From JBBAGE01 sp041655055 (lineage in GTDB: Bacteria > Pseudomonadota > Alphaproteobacteria > Rhodobacterales > Rhodobacteraceae): a DNA stretch of 5,860 nt. Shown here piece after piece: positions 1 through 5,860 of the stretch. The stretch lies in the NCBI GenBank assembly GCA_041655055.1, contig JBBAGE010000139.1, forward strand, positions 1-5,860, written 5' to 3'. Each line of letters starts with the position of its first letter. Position 1 is the first letter of the stretch. The position numbers and the translations under genes are program-made. The notes under the pieces were generated by a model. It searched no databases, was not told the DNA's origin, and saw nothing but the letters and a program-made list of their open reading frames with translations.

Positions 1-3000
1 TCGGCCCGCGCCAGAAGCGAGGTCAGATCAAGATCAAGCGCGCCGCCCGCCGTGGTGATCCCATGGCCTTGCGACGCACCGGGGCCAAAGGCAAACGCAT
101 CGCCCGCCGCCAGCAGCGTCACCGGCGCATCGCGGCTGGTCAGGGCCAGTGCGCCGCTGCCGCCTACTGTGATGAAATCCACGTCCACCGCGCGGTCGCG
201 CAACAGGATCGTGGCATCGCCATCATCGGTTTGGGCCCGCAGCAGGCCGGTCACGACCTCGATTCCATCGATATGACGGCCCGATTCCAGTTCCGTCAGT
301 TCAGCCGTGACCCGCCCGCCGACAATATCGCGCCCCGCCGCAAGCCGCGTGCGCGAAAGCGATGTCGCGGTGCCAAGCGTGATATCCACGCCCGCCTGAA
401 CATCTGTGACGGATGCTGCATGCAGATTTTGTGCAATCTGGCGCAGGGTGATCGAATTCACCTCATCCAGCCAAAGCGCTGTCTGGACCTCGCCCCGCGA
501 GATATAATCGAGCACATCCAGATCGGTGATCAGACGTTCCCCATCGGCCCCCACCTGCCCGCCGGTCCGGATCGTCAGATCATGCCCGGCGATATTCACA
601 CCGCTGGCCAACAGATCAACCCCCATCCCATCGGCCAGATCCAGCACCAGACGCGACAGCGCGCCAAAGATCAGCGTATCTTCGCCAAAAAGCGTGCTGC
701 CCTTGTGCGCGACGATCAAACCGCCCGCCGCAAGCCGTGCGGACGCAAGGTTGAACGCGCTGACCACATCAAGGTTGATGTCGCCGCTGGTGGTTTCAAG
801 CGTGATCCGGCCGTCAACTTCGTCGGTCAGTTCAATCCCCAGCAGGTTGTCATCCGCGCCAATCGTGGCGCCCGAAAGGATGATATTGTCCGCCACGATC
901 CGGGGCAGCGCATTACCGACATTATCGGTAATCGCACCCGCCGCCGTGATCGAGGCCGTGCGGCCCGCAAACAGGGCCTCAACCGGCACACCGCCAAAGG
1001 GCGCGGTAATATAGACATCATGCCCCGACCGCGCGTTGAGCGAGCCACCGGGCAGGATTTCCACGCTCAGCGGATTATCCCCGGTCCCGATCGATGCGTT
1101 ATTGCCCGATTCCAGCACCAGAACCGTGCCACGCACCGCCGTGCTGCCCGGCTGGGCGGCATCCGCCATTGCGCCATCGATCAGCACCTGCACCGCGCCC
1201 TGCCCGTGGATCTGTTCGACGCGCACCGGCGTTTCGGCGCCCAGGAAGATTTCGCGATCATCAGCCACCACACGCAGCGTGCCCACGGGCAAACCGGAAG
1301 CTGGATCGATCCCTTTAAAAGCGAAATCAAGCGTTTCACGCTGGGTGATGCGGATATTGCCATCCGCGTCACGCTTCATATTGCCATCTTCGTCATAAAG
1401 ATCGAGCCGGTCCGCCGATGCCAGCGCCAGCAAATCATCGGCGCTCAGCACATAATCGGGATCGCTGACATTGATCACGTAATCATCGATCAATTCGCCC
1501 ACGGAATCGCGCGCGATCAGCGTGATATTGCGCCCGGCTACGACGTTGGGATCCTGGTTACGCACACGTGTATCGCCCGTCTGGCGCACAAGCCCGGCGC
1601 TGATGGAACGGGTCAGTTCCTCGGGCGTCCAGGAAATACCCTCTAGCATCCCCGCCGCCTCATCCGCGCCGACCAGATAGCTATAGCCCGGATCGAATGC
1701 CGTATCCCCATTCCACAGATCATAAAGCGCCTCGCGTTCCGCGATATAGGCATCGATCTGGCTCTGGTCCCAACCGCTGGCCTCAAGCCCGGCCAGCGTA
1801 TCGGCACCCATTTCATAGCTGATCGGGCCGCCACCGCCGCGTTGCTGCCAATATTGGGCATATTCGGCTTCGCGCGCGGCCTTGAGGCCGGCAAGCTGCC
1901 GGGCCTCGCGTGCGGCGACGCCGGTGCCATAAAGCCCCATCGCATCGACATACAGTTCGACCAATTCGGCCTCGGTGCGGATATCGCGTTCCTCGACATC
2001 GTTGCGATCAAGGATCGAGCCGTGATTGGCGATCAGCGTTACCGATCCGCCGATGGATTCCACCTGATCGATATGCAGATCGCCATCGCCCCCGGCCACT
2101 TCGCTAAGCGTAATATCACCCGCAGCGCGCGCGTTCAGCCGCCCGCCTTCGGTGTTCACGCGCAGCGGATCGGATGCGCCCTGACCGATCTGGCCGGTAG
2201 TGGATTCAAGCGTGATATAGGCGCCGCTGACCGTGCCGGTCGCATCGGCATGGCGGATATCACCATGCGCAATCAGATGCACATTGCCAGACGACGACCC
2301 GATGGTGCCCGCCGAACGGTTAAGCGCGGTGGCCGAAACGATATTCATCGTGCCGCCCATTTCGCGGACAAAGATATTGTCCTGCGCGGTCAGGGTCAGG
2401 GTGCTGCCCGCCACCTGATTCATGCGGAATTCACCCGCCATCCCGGTGATGCTGCCCCCCAGCGCCGCCAGCGTGGTGTTGGCGGTGTTGAATTCGATCC
2501 CCGGATCGGCGGTGAATAGCGATCCATGGCTGGAATTGACGGTCGTATCGCCCACCACGTTGATCACGGTATCAAGGAAGAACACATCGCCCCGGGCCTG
2601 AATATTCACAAGCCCCTGCGCGCTGCCCGCGAAATGAATGTCAATCGGCTGGCTGGCGTTCAGACGGTGTTCATAGATCGATTCCGTGGTGTTGATGATC
2701 TGGTAATCGCGGTGGATCCACCCCGACCCCAGTTTCCACCAGCGCACCGAATTGTGGGTTTCGACCTTGGCCGTCGATCTGGTTGTGTTAGTGATCTGAC
2801 GGCCCACAAAGGCATAGTCATAGCGCACACCATCCAGCGATTCCCCCAGATAGGGGCCCGCACCCAGCGGATTTGTGGTTTCGCTGCGCGACAGTTGAAC
2901 CTGCGTGGTTTTACGCTTGGTCTTGAACAGGCCGATAACGACCAGCTCTTCCTCGCGCATGAAACGCGTGGTGACCACCCGCTCGCCCACCACATAGATC

Positions 3001-5860
3001 AGATCGCGGTTGGCGGTCGGGTCATAGGTGGCATCGCGACCCCCGTTTGCGGTGATGGTGCGCACAAGGTTGGTGGGCGCAAGCCGCGTCGGCGGCTCGG
3101 CCCCGCCCAGATCGAAATCAGGCGGCAGAACCGACACTTCTTCGACGGTTCGGTTGTCATAGACACGCAGTTCATTTCCCTGACGGCGATATTCGGTGGT
3201 CAGGAACTGCTGACCATGGCCCGCAACCGTGATGGTCTTGGCCGTATCCGTGATCCGCACGATGCCTGCGACCCCGGTGCCCGAAGCCCCCGCACCCGCA
3301 TCGATGCGCTGCAGTCCCACGGGCAGCATCGTATCGCTGGTAACGGTGATCTGGCCGAAACCGTCCAGTGCCTCGATCCGGCCGGAACCGGTGGACATGA
3401 TATTGCCCATCAGTTCGACCTGACCGCCCTGCACGACCATGCGGCCCACCTCGATCCGGCCTTCGTCGAAATTGTAATACACCGGCACATCGCTGGTGAT
3501 GTAATTGCTGACGACGATATCACCATCGGTCCGCGTGGACGGGTTATGGATCAGGATCGTCCCCGACCCCGAGGCCCCGTAGCGCGCGAGGATTTCCGCG
3601 TCGATGCCCGCGCGGATATCGACGTCATAGGTGCCCCGGCCCGCCTGGATCAGCCCGTTGATGTTCAGCACATCGGCGGTGATGAACACATTCTTGCCCG
3701 CCGTGATCCGGTCAGTGGTCTGGCGATGGGTGAATGTGCCCGCCTCGTCGCTATAGCGGCGGATAAAGCTTGCGCCCGCAGGCAGCGCCCGGACCGTCCA
3801 TTTGAAGCTTTCCTGCATCGCGCGGTAATAGCTGCCATACTGGCCTTCAAATTGCAGATCGCCATCATCGCTCCAGGCGCTTGCAATCGGGGTGCCCCCG
3901 GCGTTTGAAATGCCCGGCTTGTAGCCTTGGATAAAGTTGCCGTTCGTGGCCTCCATCACCACGGTCAGGCCTGCGATATCGGCGCGCACGTCGATGTCGC
4001 CCTCAAGCGTCTGAACGGTGATCTTGCCGCGCAGGTTTTCAATCGGGCCGTTCACGATGATCGTGCCGATCGGCGCGGTGCTACCATGGCCCGCCGGAAC
4101 GCCGGTGGAATAAACCTTGATTTCAGGCTCGCCCGTCGCAAGCCCCTGGATCACGTCGAAGTCGTAATCCCCGTTGATCAGCGTGATATCGCGGATATCG
4201 CTGGCCACTTCGATCGGCACATCGTTGAACGTGACCAACCCGCCGGAACGCGCCGGGATGGTCAGGCTGTCGGTGCGGATGAACGCATCCGATGTCACCA
4301 GAATATCGATCAGCGCATCGCCCGGCGCCTGCAGCGTGCCGGTATCCGACCCATGCACATAATCCGCGCGGATAAAGATATTGCCGCCGGTCGCCCGGAT
4401 CGGCCCGATATCCACCAGATCGACCAATGCATCGCCATGGGTTGCAAGCTGCCCAAGCAGGCGGTTGCGCTCGGCCTCCCATGCGGCTTTGGCTTCGGGT
4501 TGGTTGCCGGTGATGAAATCGTTGGCCAGCAGATCGTTCAGCTCGTCAACACGGGCCTGAAGATCGGCGGCAACGGAAACATTTTCCAGCACCTTCCATT
4601 CGATGTTTTCGTATTCCCATTCCTCATAACCGGCATAGGTCAGATCAAGCTCGTTGTTCTGGTTCAAAAGCAACCGCTGGCTGTTGCGCGAACCGGCACG
4701 GACATAGCCGTTCACGATCACACCATTATCACCCCGGTCAACGGTGGTCCCGCTTTTGATATCAAGCGCAACCGGGGCCGCGCCAAAGATCCCGCCGATG
4801 GCATTGGCGATCGCGGCGGCAACTTCGCGCCACAGATCGGTGCCGCGGCCATAGCCTTCGACATTGCGATTGCCGCCGATGGCATGCAGATAGACATCCT
4901 GCACCGCCTGCACGCTGGCGCCTTCGGCAACCGAAATCCGCGAACGGGTATCGGCCACGGCATCGGCGCGCGGATCGGTCGGGATCGGGATCGCGGTCTT
5001 GTTGAACACCCGCGTTTCGGCGCGCACATTCACGTTTTGCGCCTGGCTTGCCATTTCACCGGCGCCCAGACGGATATTGCGCATCGATTCCAGATCCGCG
5101 CCCGCCGCGATCACGATATCATTGACGCCGCGATAAACCGCATCGGTTTCGCCCGTCGCCGCACCCGCGAACCCATAGGAATTGGCGTCAACCTCGGCAT
5201 GAATATCGACATTCGAGCCGCTATAGATCCGCAAATCCCCTTCCGAGAAAATACCCACCGCCCCGAGCGACACAATCGTATCATCGCGGTTGACCTTGAT
5301 GCTGCTGCGCCCGATCGGCACCGCAATCGCGCCGCCCGCATCCAGATGCAGCCGGTCGGTGACATCGATCGTGCTGGCCGCGCCCATGCGAAACAGCGCC
5401 GGTTCGTTCAGCGCGTTAAGCAACATCTGCGTCATCCGCACGCCGGTATCGACGGTCAGCCTGGTGCTGGCATCGATGGTGATATCCGACACCATCGCCG
5501 GCAGATCGAACGCACCACCGCTGCCCGACGCGATGTTATGGCCCGAACGCGGGCGCAAGATCGTATTCGACGCGCCCAGATCCATTTCCGCCGCGTCGAT
5601 TTCCACCACGCCGTGCAGGCGGGTTTCCACGGTGCTGGCATAGGTGGTCGTGGCCTTGGCCCCCGAAACCCCCACCAGCGTAGCGTTGAAATTGTCGATG
5701 CTGGAATGCAGCGTGCCGCTTTGGCCCGCGCGCATATCGAGCTTGCCCATGGCAAGCAGTTTCAGCGCGCCGTCGCGGCCCAGATCAAGCCGCGCCTCGA
5801 CCGCCGCGCGGGTGGTCGATACCGTGGCCGAACCCGCCGCGACGCCGCCACTGCCGGCCT
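1..5860 (-). CDS. Giant FHA-like / parallel beta-helix surface protein, internal fragment (both ends outside window)
   Basis: One minus-strand frame (codons at 5856-5858 down to 3-5) is open for 1,952 codons with no stop; both ends run off the window, so start, signal peptide and C-terminal secretion or anchoring domain are not visible. The translation is dominated by short hydrophobic strands and Gly/Asp/Asn turns, with recurring phrases such as AAGRDIVGG, VAGRNITLIA, AAGDITLSE, TAGKNVFITA and LEGDIDVRA, as in right-handed parallel beta-helix and filamentous-haemagglutinin-like proteins. I read no Cys and only about two dozen Lys, with abundant Asp, which suits an exported acidic protein. 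No RTX nonapeptides, transmembrane segment or enzymatic signature is seen. Several helical or aromatic segments interrupt the helix. By analogy with the family the role would be adhesion, biofilm or surface structure, but nothing in the window proves it. A LEPR-XLL-type giant protein is my best guess at family. Coding strand is very secure; function is moderate to low. Confidence 0.93.
321..386 (-). repeat. LAAG coil, copy 2 (residues 1825-1846)
   Basis: Reads DITLGTATSLSRTRLAAGRD followed by IV. It is the second copy of the coil at 711-782, starting 132 residues further on. Both copies lie in the last beta-helix stretch, which suggests duplication of a larger block whose remaining parts have diverged too far to align by eye. 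Confidence 0.5.
711..782 (-). repeat. LAAG coil, copy 1 (residues 1693-1716)
   Basis: Reads DINLDVV...ARLAAGGLIV. It aligns with the coil at 321-386 as D-I-x-L ... x-R-L-A-A-G-x-x-I-V, with two residues more between the parts. The plus-strand word cccgccgcaagccg is shared by both copies over the RLAAG codons. Confidence 0.5.
1014..1106 (-). repeat. FHA-like repeat module, copy B (residues 1585-1615)
   Basis: Reads GNNASIGTGDNPLSVEILPG, then GSLNARSGHDV. It matches copy A in the order IG-x-G, PLxV, GGxLNAR and D(I/V), with one residue less before PL and one more before GG. After it the chain diverges (YITAPFGGVPVEALFAG) where copy A has ITLSEVAG. The match supports an origin of the protein by repeated duplication of coil sets followed by divergence. 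Confidence 0.6.
1347..1394 (-). repeat. Tandem DxDGN motif, two 24-base copies
   Basis: The residues DEDGNMKR (1371-1394) are followed without gap by DADGNIRI (1347-1370). The pattern D-x-D-G-N-(M/I)-(K/R) is repeated at exactly eight residues, and at DNA level the word atattgccatc occurs at 1354-1364 and 1378-1388 on the plus strand, 24 bases apart, suggesting a short tandem duplication. DxDG loops are frequent in calcium-binding proteins, but the spacing does not make a complete EF-hand or dockerin loop. It follows an acidic stretch with helical character (SADDLLALASADRLDLY). Confidence 0.6.
1587..1682 (-). repeat. Ser-Tyr...Trp helical unit, copy 2 (residues 1393-1424)
   Basis: Second copy of the unit in helical insert 2, starting SYLVGADEAAG and continuing through ISWTPEELTRSISA to GLV. 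The CTA leucine codon at 1644-1646 lies here, one of only two CTA codons in the window. The two copies start 46 residues apart, so the linker REALYDL...DPGY may be part of the repeating unit. Confidence 0.6.
1737..1820 (-). repeat. Ser-Tyr...Trp helical unit, copy 1 (residues 1347-1374)
   Basis: Begins SYEMGADTLAG, continues LEASGWDQSQIDAYIAE. It aligns with copy 2 (SYLVGADEAAG, then MLEGISWTPEELTRSISA) as S-Y-x-x-G-A-D-x-x-A-G, then a Trp with an acidic or hydroxyl residue after it and an Ile/Leu helix, with a one-residue length difference before the Trp. The match is at protein level; the DNA of the two copies has diverged. Confidence 0.6.
2007..2195 (-). repeat. FHA-like repeat module, copy A (residues 1222-1284)
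   Basis: The module reads G-Q-I-G-x-G then PLRV, GGRLNAR, AGDITLSEVAG, GDLHIDQV, GGSVTLIA and ends GSILD. The order IG...PLxV...GGxLNAR...D(I/V) recurs as copy B at 1014-1106. As far as I recall, the phrase series ending in GSILD is common in giant beta-helix proteins, usually as a full set of coils. Here it ends exactly where helical insert 2 begins, so the insert appears to have been placed after the GSILD turn. Confidence 0.6.
2196..2633 (-). other. Beta-helix stretch 3 (residues 1076-1221)
   Basis: Regular strand coils resume after the central insert: LVNIQARGDVFFLDTVINVV, GDTTVNSSHGSLFT, GIEFNTANTTLAALGGSI, STLTLTAQDNIFVREMGGTM, GNVHLIAHGDIRHADATGTV and GAYITLESTTG. Each coil carries an alternating hydrophobic strand followed by a Gly/Asn/Asp turn. 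An RGD tripeptide occurs at 2586-2594 within ARGDVFF, but it fits the general x-G-D-x coil pattern and need not be a binding site. Confidence 0.6.
2634..3200 (-). other. Central aromatic/basic insert of unknown function (residues 887-1075)
   Basis: About 190 residues that do not follow the beta-helix pattern. They start at TEYRRQGNELRVYDNRTVEE and run through RDLIYVVGERVVTTRFMREE, a basic cluster KTKRK (2910-2924), LGAGPYLGESLDGVRYDYAF and a Trp-rich core RWWKLGSGWIHR (2709-2744) to YQIINTTESIYEHRLNASQP. Tyr, Trp, Arg and Glu are concentrated here and alternating polar/hydrophobic strands suggest a separate beta-sandwich-like domain. Strand coils resume with PIDIHFAGSAQGLVNIQARG. Three of the window's 23 or so Lys are in one cluster here, and the gene's only AGA codon lies in this segment, a weak hint of a different origin. 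I do not recognise the domain. Confidence 0.5.
3201..4415 (-). other. Beta-helix stretch 2 (residues 482-886)
   Basis: A long strand-rich stretch between helical insert 1 and the central insert. Recognisable coils include GGNIFIRADYVHGSDTGTLQ, SDIRDITLINGDYDFDVI, GTIIVNGPIENLRGKITVQT, LEGDIDVRADIAGLTVVMEA, AGKNVFITADVLNINGLIQA, GTILIHNPSTRTDGDIVVSN and DGFGQITVTSDTMLP. Phrases of the form INGPIENxxGxIxVxTxxGxI are common in large FHA-like proteins. A less regular piece (around 3720-3900, ASAWSDDGDLQFEGQYGSYY to SFIRRYSDEAGTFTHRQT) is richer in aromatic residues and may be a small side loop. No enzymatic motif is seen. Confidence 0.55.
4416..4592 (-). other. Helical insert 1, probable helical hairpin (residues 423-481)
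   Basis: The stretch VLENVSVAADLQARVDELND through EAKAAWEAERNRLLGQLATH to LVDL has the charge and leucine spacing of two amphipathic helices. They are separated by a turn around DFITGNQPEA. Leu, Ile and Val at 3-4-residue spacing with Glu, Arg and Gln between them contrast with the beta-helix coils before and after it. The chain then returns to strands with DIGPIRATGGNIFIRADYV. The likely picture is a helical hairpin projecting from the stalk. It could act in partner contact or in spacing, but no function can be read from it. Confidence 0.55.
4593..4628 (-). other. Acidic aromatic motif YEEWEYENIEWK (residues 411-422)
   Basis: Twelve residues contain two Trp, two Tyr and five Glu, which is exceptional against the Gly/Asp/Thr background. 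The motif sits between the last strand before the insert (ending LNQNNELDLTYAG) and the charged helical insert, so it probably forms the entry strand or neck of that insert. I do not recognise it as a named motif. Confidence 0.5.
4782..4856 (-). other. GYGRG motif followed by Ala/Ile-rich hydrophobic helix (residues 335-359)
   Basis: Residues GYGRGTDLWREVAAAIANAI followed by GGIFG break the beta pattern. The segment begins with a glycine/tyrosine turn, then a helix with Trp, Arg and Glu at its start and Ala/Ile through its body. It is too short and too charged at its start to be a confident transmembrane segment, and no signal-peptide context exists. It is followed by a return to strands (APVALDIKSG, GVIVNGYVRAGS). 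I read it as a short helical loop or cap on the beta-helix. Its function is unknown. Confidence 0.45.
4857..5858 (-). other. Beta-helix stretch 1 (residues 1-334)
   Basis: This is the most N-terminal part of the visible protein. It shows repeated coils of hydrophobic strands, for example DITIDAST, TIDVTDRLHLDAGG, GDLRIYSGSNVDIHAEVD, NDIVIAAGADLESMRNIRLGAG and SRISVAEGASVQAVQDVYLHA. The pattern is typical of adhesin stalks in which each roughly 20-30-residue coil ends in Gly/Asp/Asn. The phrases of the type (S/T)xIxVxxGAxxxAxxDVxL recur in FHA-like giant proteins. No catalytic or binding signature is recognisable. The assignment to a beta-helix is from the residue pattern alone, and the repeat boundaries are too degenerate to set by eye. 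Confidence 0.6.

Larger units (their letters stand above)
3..1013 (-). other. Beta-helix stretch 4 (residues 1616-1952)
   Basis: The most C-terminal visible part continues the strand/turn pattern: GRTASITAAGAITDNVG, IVADNIILSGATIGADDNLL, GRITLETTSGDINLDVVS, GVNIAGHDLTIRTGGQVG, VDITLGTATSLSRTRLAAGR, GDATILLRDRAVDVDFITVG and GALALTSRDAPVTLLAAGDA. The stretch still runs at beta-helix character when it leaves the window at LDLDLTSLLARA, so the end of the protein is some distance further. No stop codon, autotransporter barrel, RTX block or type I secretion signal is seen. Confidence 0.6.
1545..2006 (-). other. Helical insert 2 (residues 1285-1438)
   Basis: Directly after GSILD the composition changes to charged, Ala/Glu/Leu-rich helices: EERDIRTEAELVELYVDAMG, AAREARQLAGLKAAREAEYA and QYWQQRG, a glycine turn GGGGP, then two copies of a Ser-Tyr...Trp unit (1737-1820 and 1587-1682) joined by REALYDLWNGDTAFDPGY. 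It closes with GLVRQTGDTRVRNQDPN, after which a beta-helix coil resumes (VVAGRNITLIARDSVG). At about 154 residues it is the largest helical element visible. The first part could form a coiled-coil hairpin, the second two helix-turn-helix-like units. No known function can be assigned. The boundary placing is by composition and good to about ten residues. Confidence 0.6.

Noticed and set aside
63..1646. Plus-strand open frame of 528 codons
   Set aside because: It is the exact mirror of the minus frame, so its length follows from avoidance of TTA, CTA and TCA there. Its translation is a low-sense His/Arg/Ile/Asp/Gln mixture with no recognisable domain.
1643..2011. Minus-strand open frame of 122 codons in another phase
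   Set aside because: It overlaps helical insert 2 in a different phase from the window-long frame. Its Met/Arg/Ser/Ala-rich product is typical of an out-of-frame reading of GC-rich DNA.
1842..2519. Plus-strand open frame of 226 codons
   Set aside because: Mirror frame again, with a TTG start and its stop opposite a CTA leucine codon of the minus gene.
2586..2594. RGD tripeptide as an integrin-type binding motif (a second one lies at 4728-4736)
   Set aside because: G-D followed by a hydrophobic residue is the ordinary coil pattern of this protein, so RGD is expected by chance. There is no evidence of a host-associated lifestyle.
2526..3908. Plus-strand open frame of 461 codons
   Set aside because: Same mirror effect. 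It ends where the minus gene uses a TCA serine codon, and the product has no coherent strand or helix pattern.
4123..4482. Minus-strand open frame of 119 codons in another phase
   Set aside because: Out-of-phase shadow of the giant gene, rich in Gly, Arg, Cys, Trp and His, unlike the cysteine-free real product.
4782..4830. Transmembrane segment in the Ala/Ile-rich stretch
   Set aside because: The hydrophobic run is short, has many Ala and Gly, and is embedded in soluble-looking beta-helix on both sides. A helical loop is more likely.
3..5858. RTX calcium-binding nonapeptide repeats
   Set aside because: I found no run of GGxGxDxxx units. The isolated G-D and D-G pairs do not keep the nine-residue period.
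1..5860. Frequent GATATC/CGATAT words as possible DNA repeats or binding sites
   Set aside because: They are produced by the preferred codons for Asp-Ile (GAT ATC) in the recurring G-D-I coil motif and are spread without regular spacing.

Overview
The whole window is an internal piece of one giant protein-coding gene on the minus strand. Read from position 5858 down to 3, one frame gives 1,952 consecutive sense codons with no stop. Neither the start nor the end of the gene is inside the window. There is no intergenic DNA, and I see no promoter, ribosome binding site, terminator, RNA gene, mobile element or CRISPR array. Residue numbers below count from the first complete codon (5856-5858 = residue 1), so a codon with upper coordinate p is residue (5861-p)/3; they are not numbers in the full protein.

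The translation looks like a secreted or cell-surface giant protein of the filamentous-haemagglutinin-like, parallel beta-helix type. It has long runs of short alternating hydrophobic strands separated by Gly/Asn/Asp turns, with recurring phrases such as AGRDI, AGRNITL, AGDITL, AGKNVFI and SGDINL. It is rich in Asp, Gly, Ala, Thr and Ile, very poor in Lys, and I read no Cys at all. The general style resembles the very large LEPR-XLL-type or FHA-like proteins of marine alphaproteobacteria and some other Gram-negatives. That family placement is inference, because the diagnostic N- and C-termini are outside the window.

Layout in protein order (right to left on the map): a beta-helix stretch (5858-4857); a GYGRG motif with a hydrophobic Ala/Ile helix (4856-4782); an aromatic acidic motif and a charged helical insert (4628-4416); a long beta-helix stretch (4415-3201); a large non-helical insert rich in aromatic and basic residues (3200-2634); more beta-helix (2633-2196); a well-defined repeat module ending in GSILD (2195-2007); a roughly 154-residue helical insert with two copies of a Ser-Tyr...Trp unit (2006-1545); an acidic stretch with a tandem DxDGN motif (around 1394-1347); a second copy of the repeat module (1106-1014); and a final beta-helix stretch with a duplicated LAAG coil (1013-3). 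The beta-helix probably forms a stalk and the inserts are loops or small domains carried on it.

The DNA is GC-rich, with strong use of GAT, CTG, CTT, ATC, GCG and GGC and near-absence of TTA, CTA and TCA. This fits an alphaproteobacterium, perhaps Rhodobacteraceae-like (low to moderate confidence). The same codon avoidance leaves the exactly opposite plus-strand frame almost free of stops, so plus-strand frames of 226 to 528 codons appear by mirror effect and should not be taken as genes.
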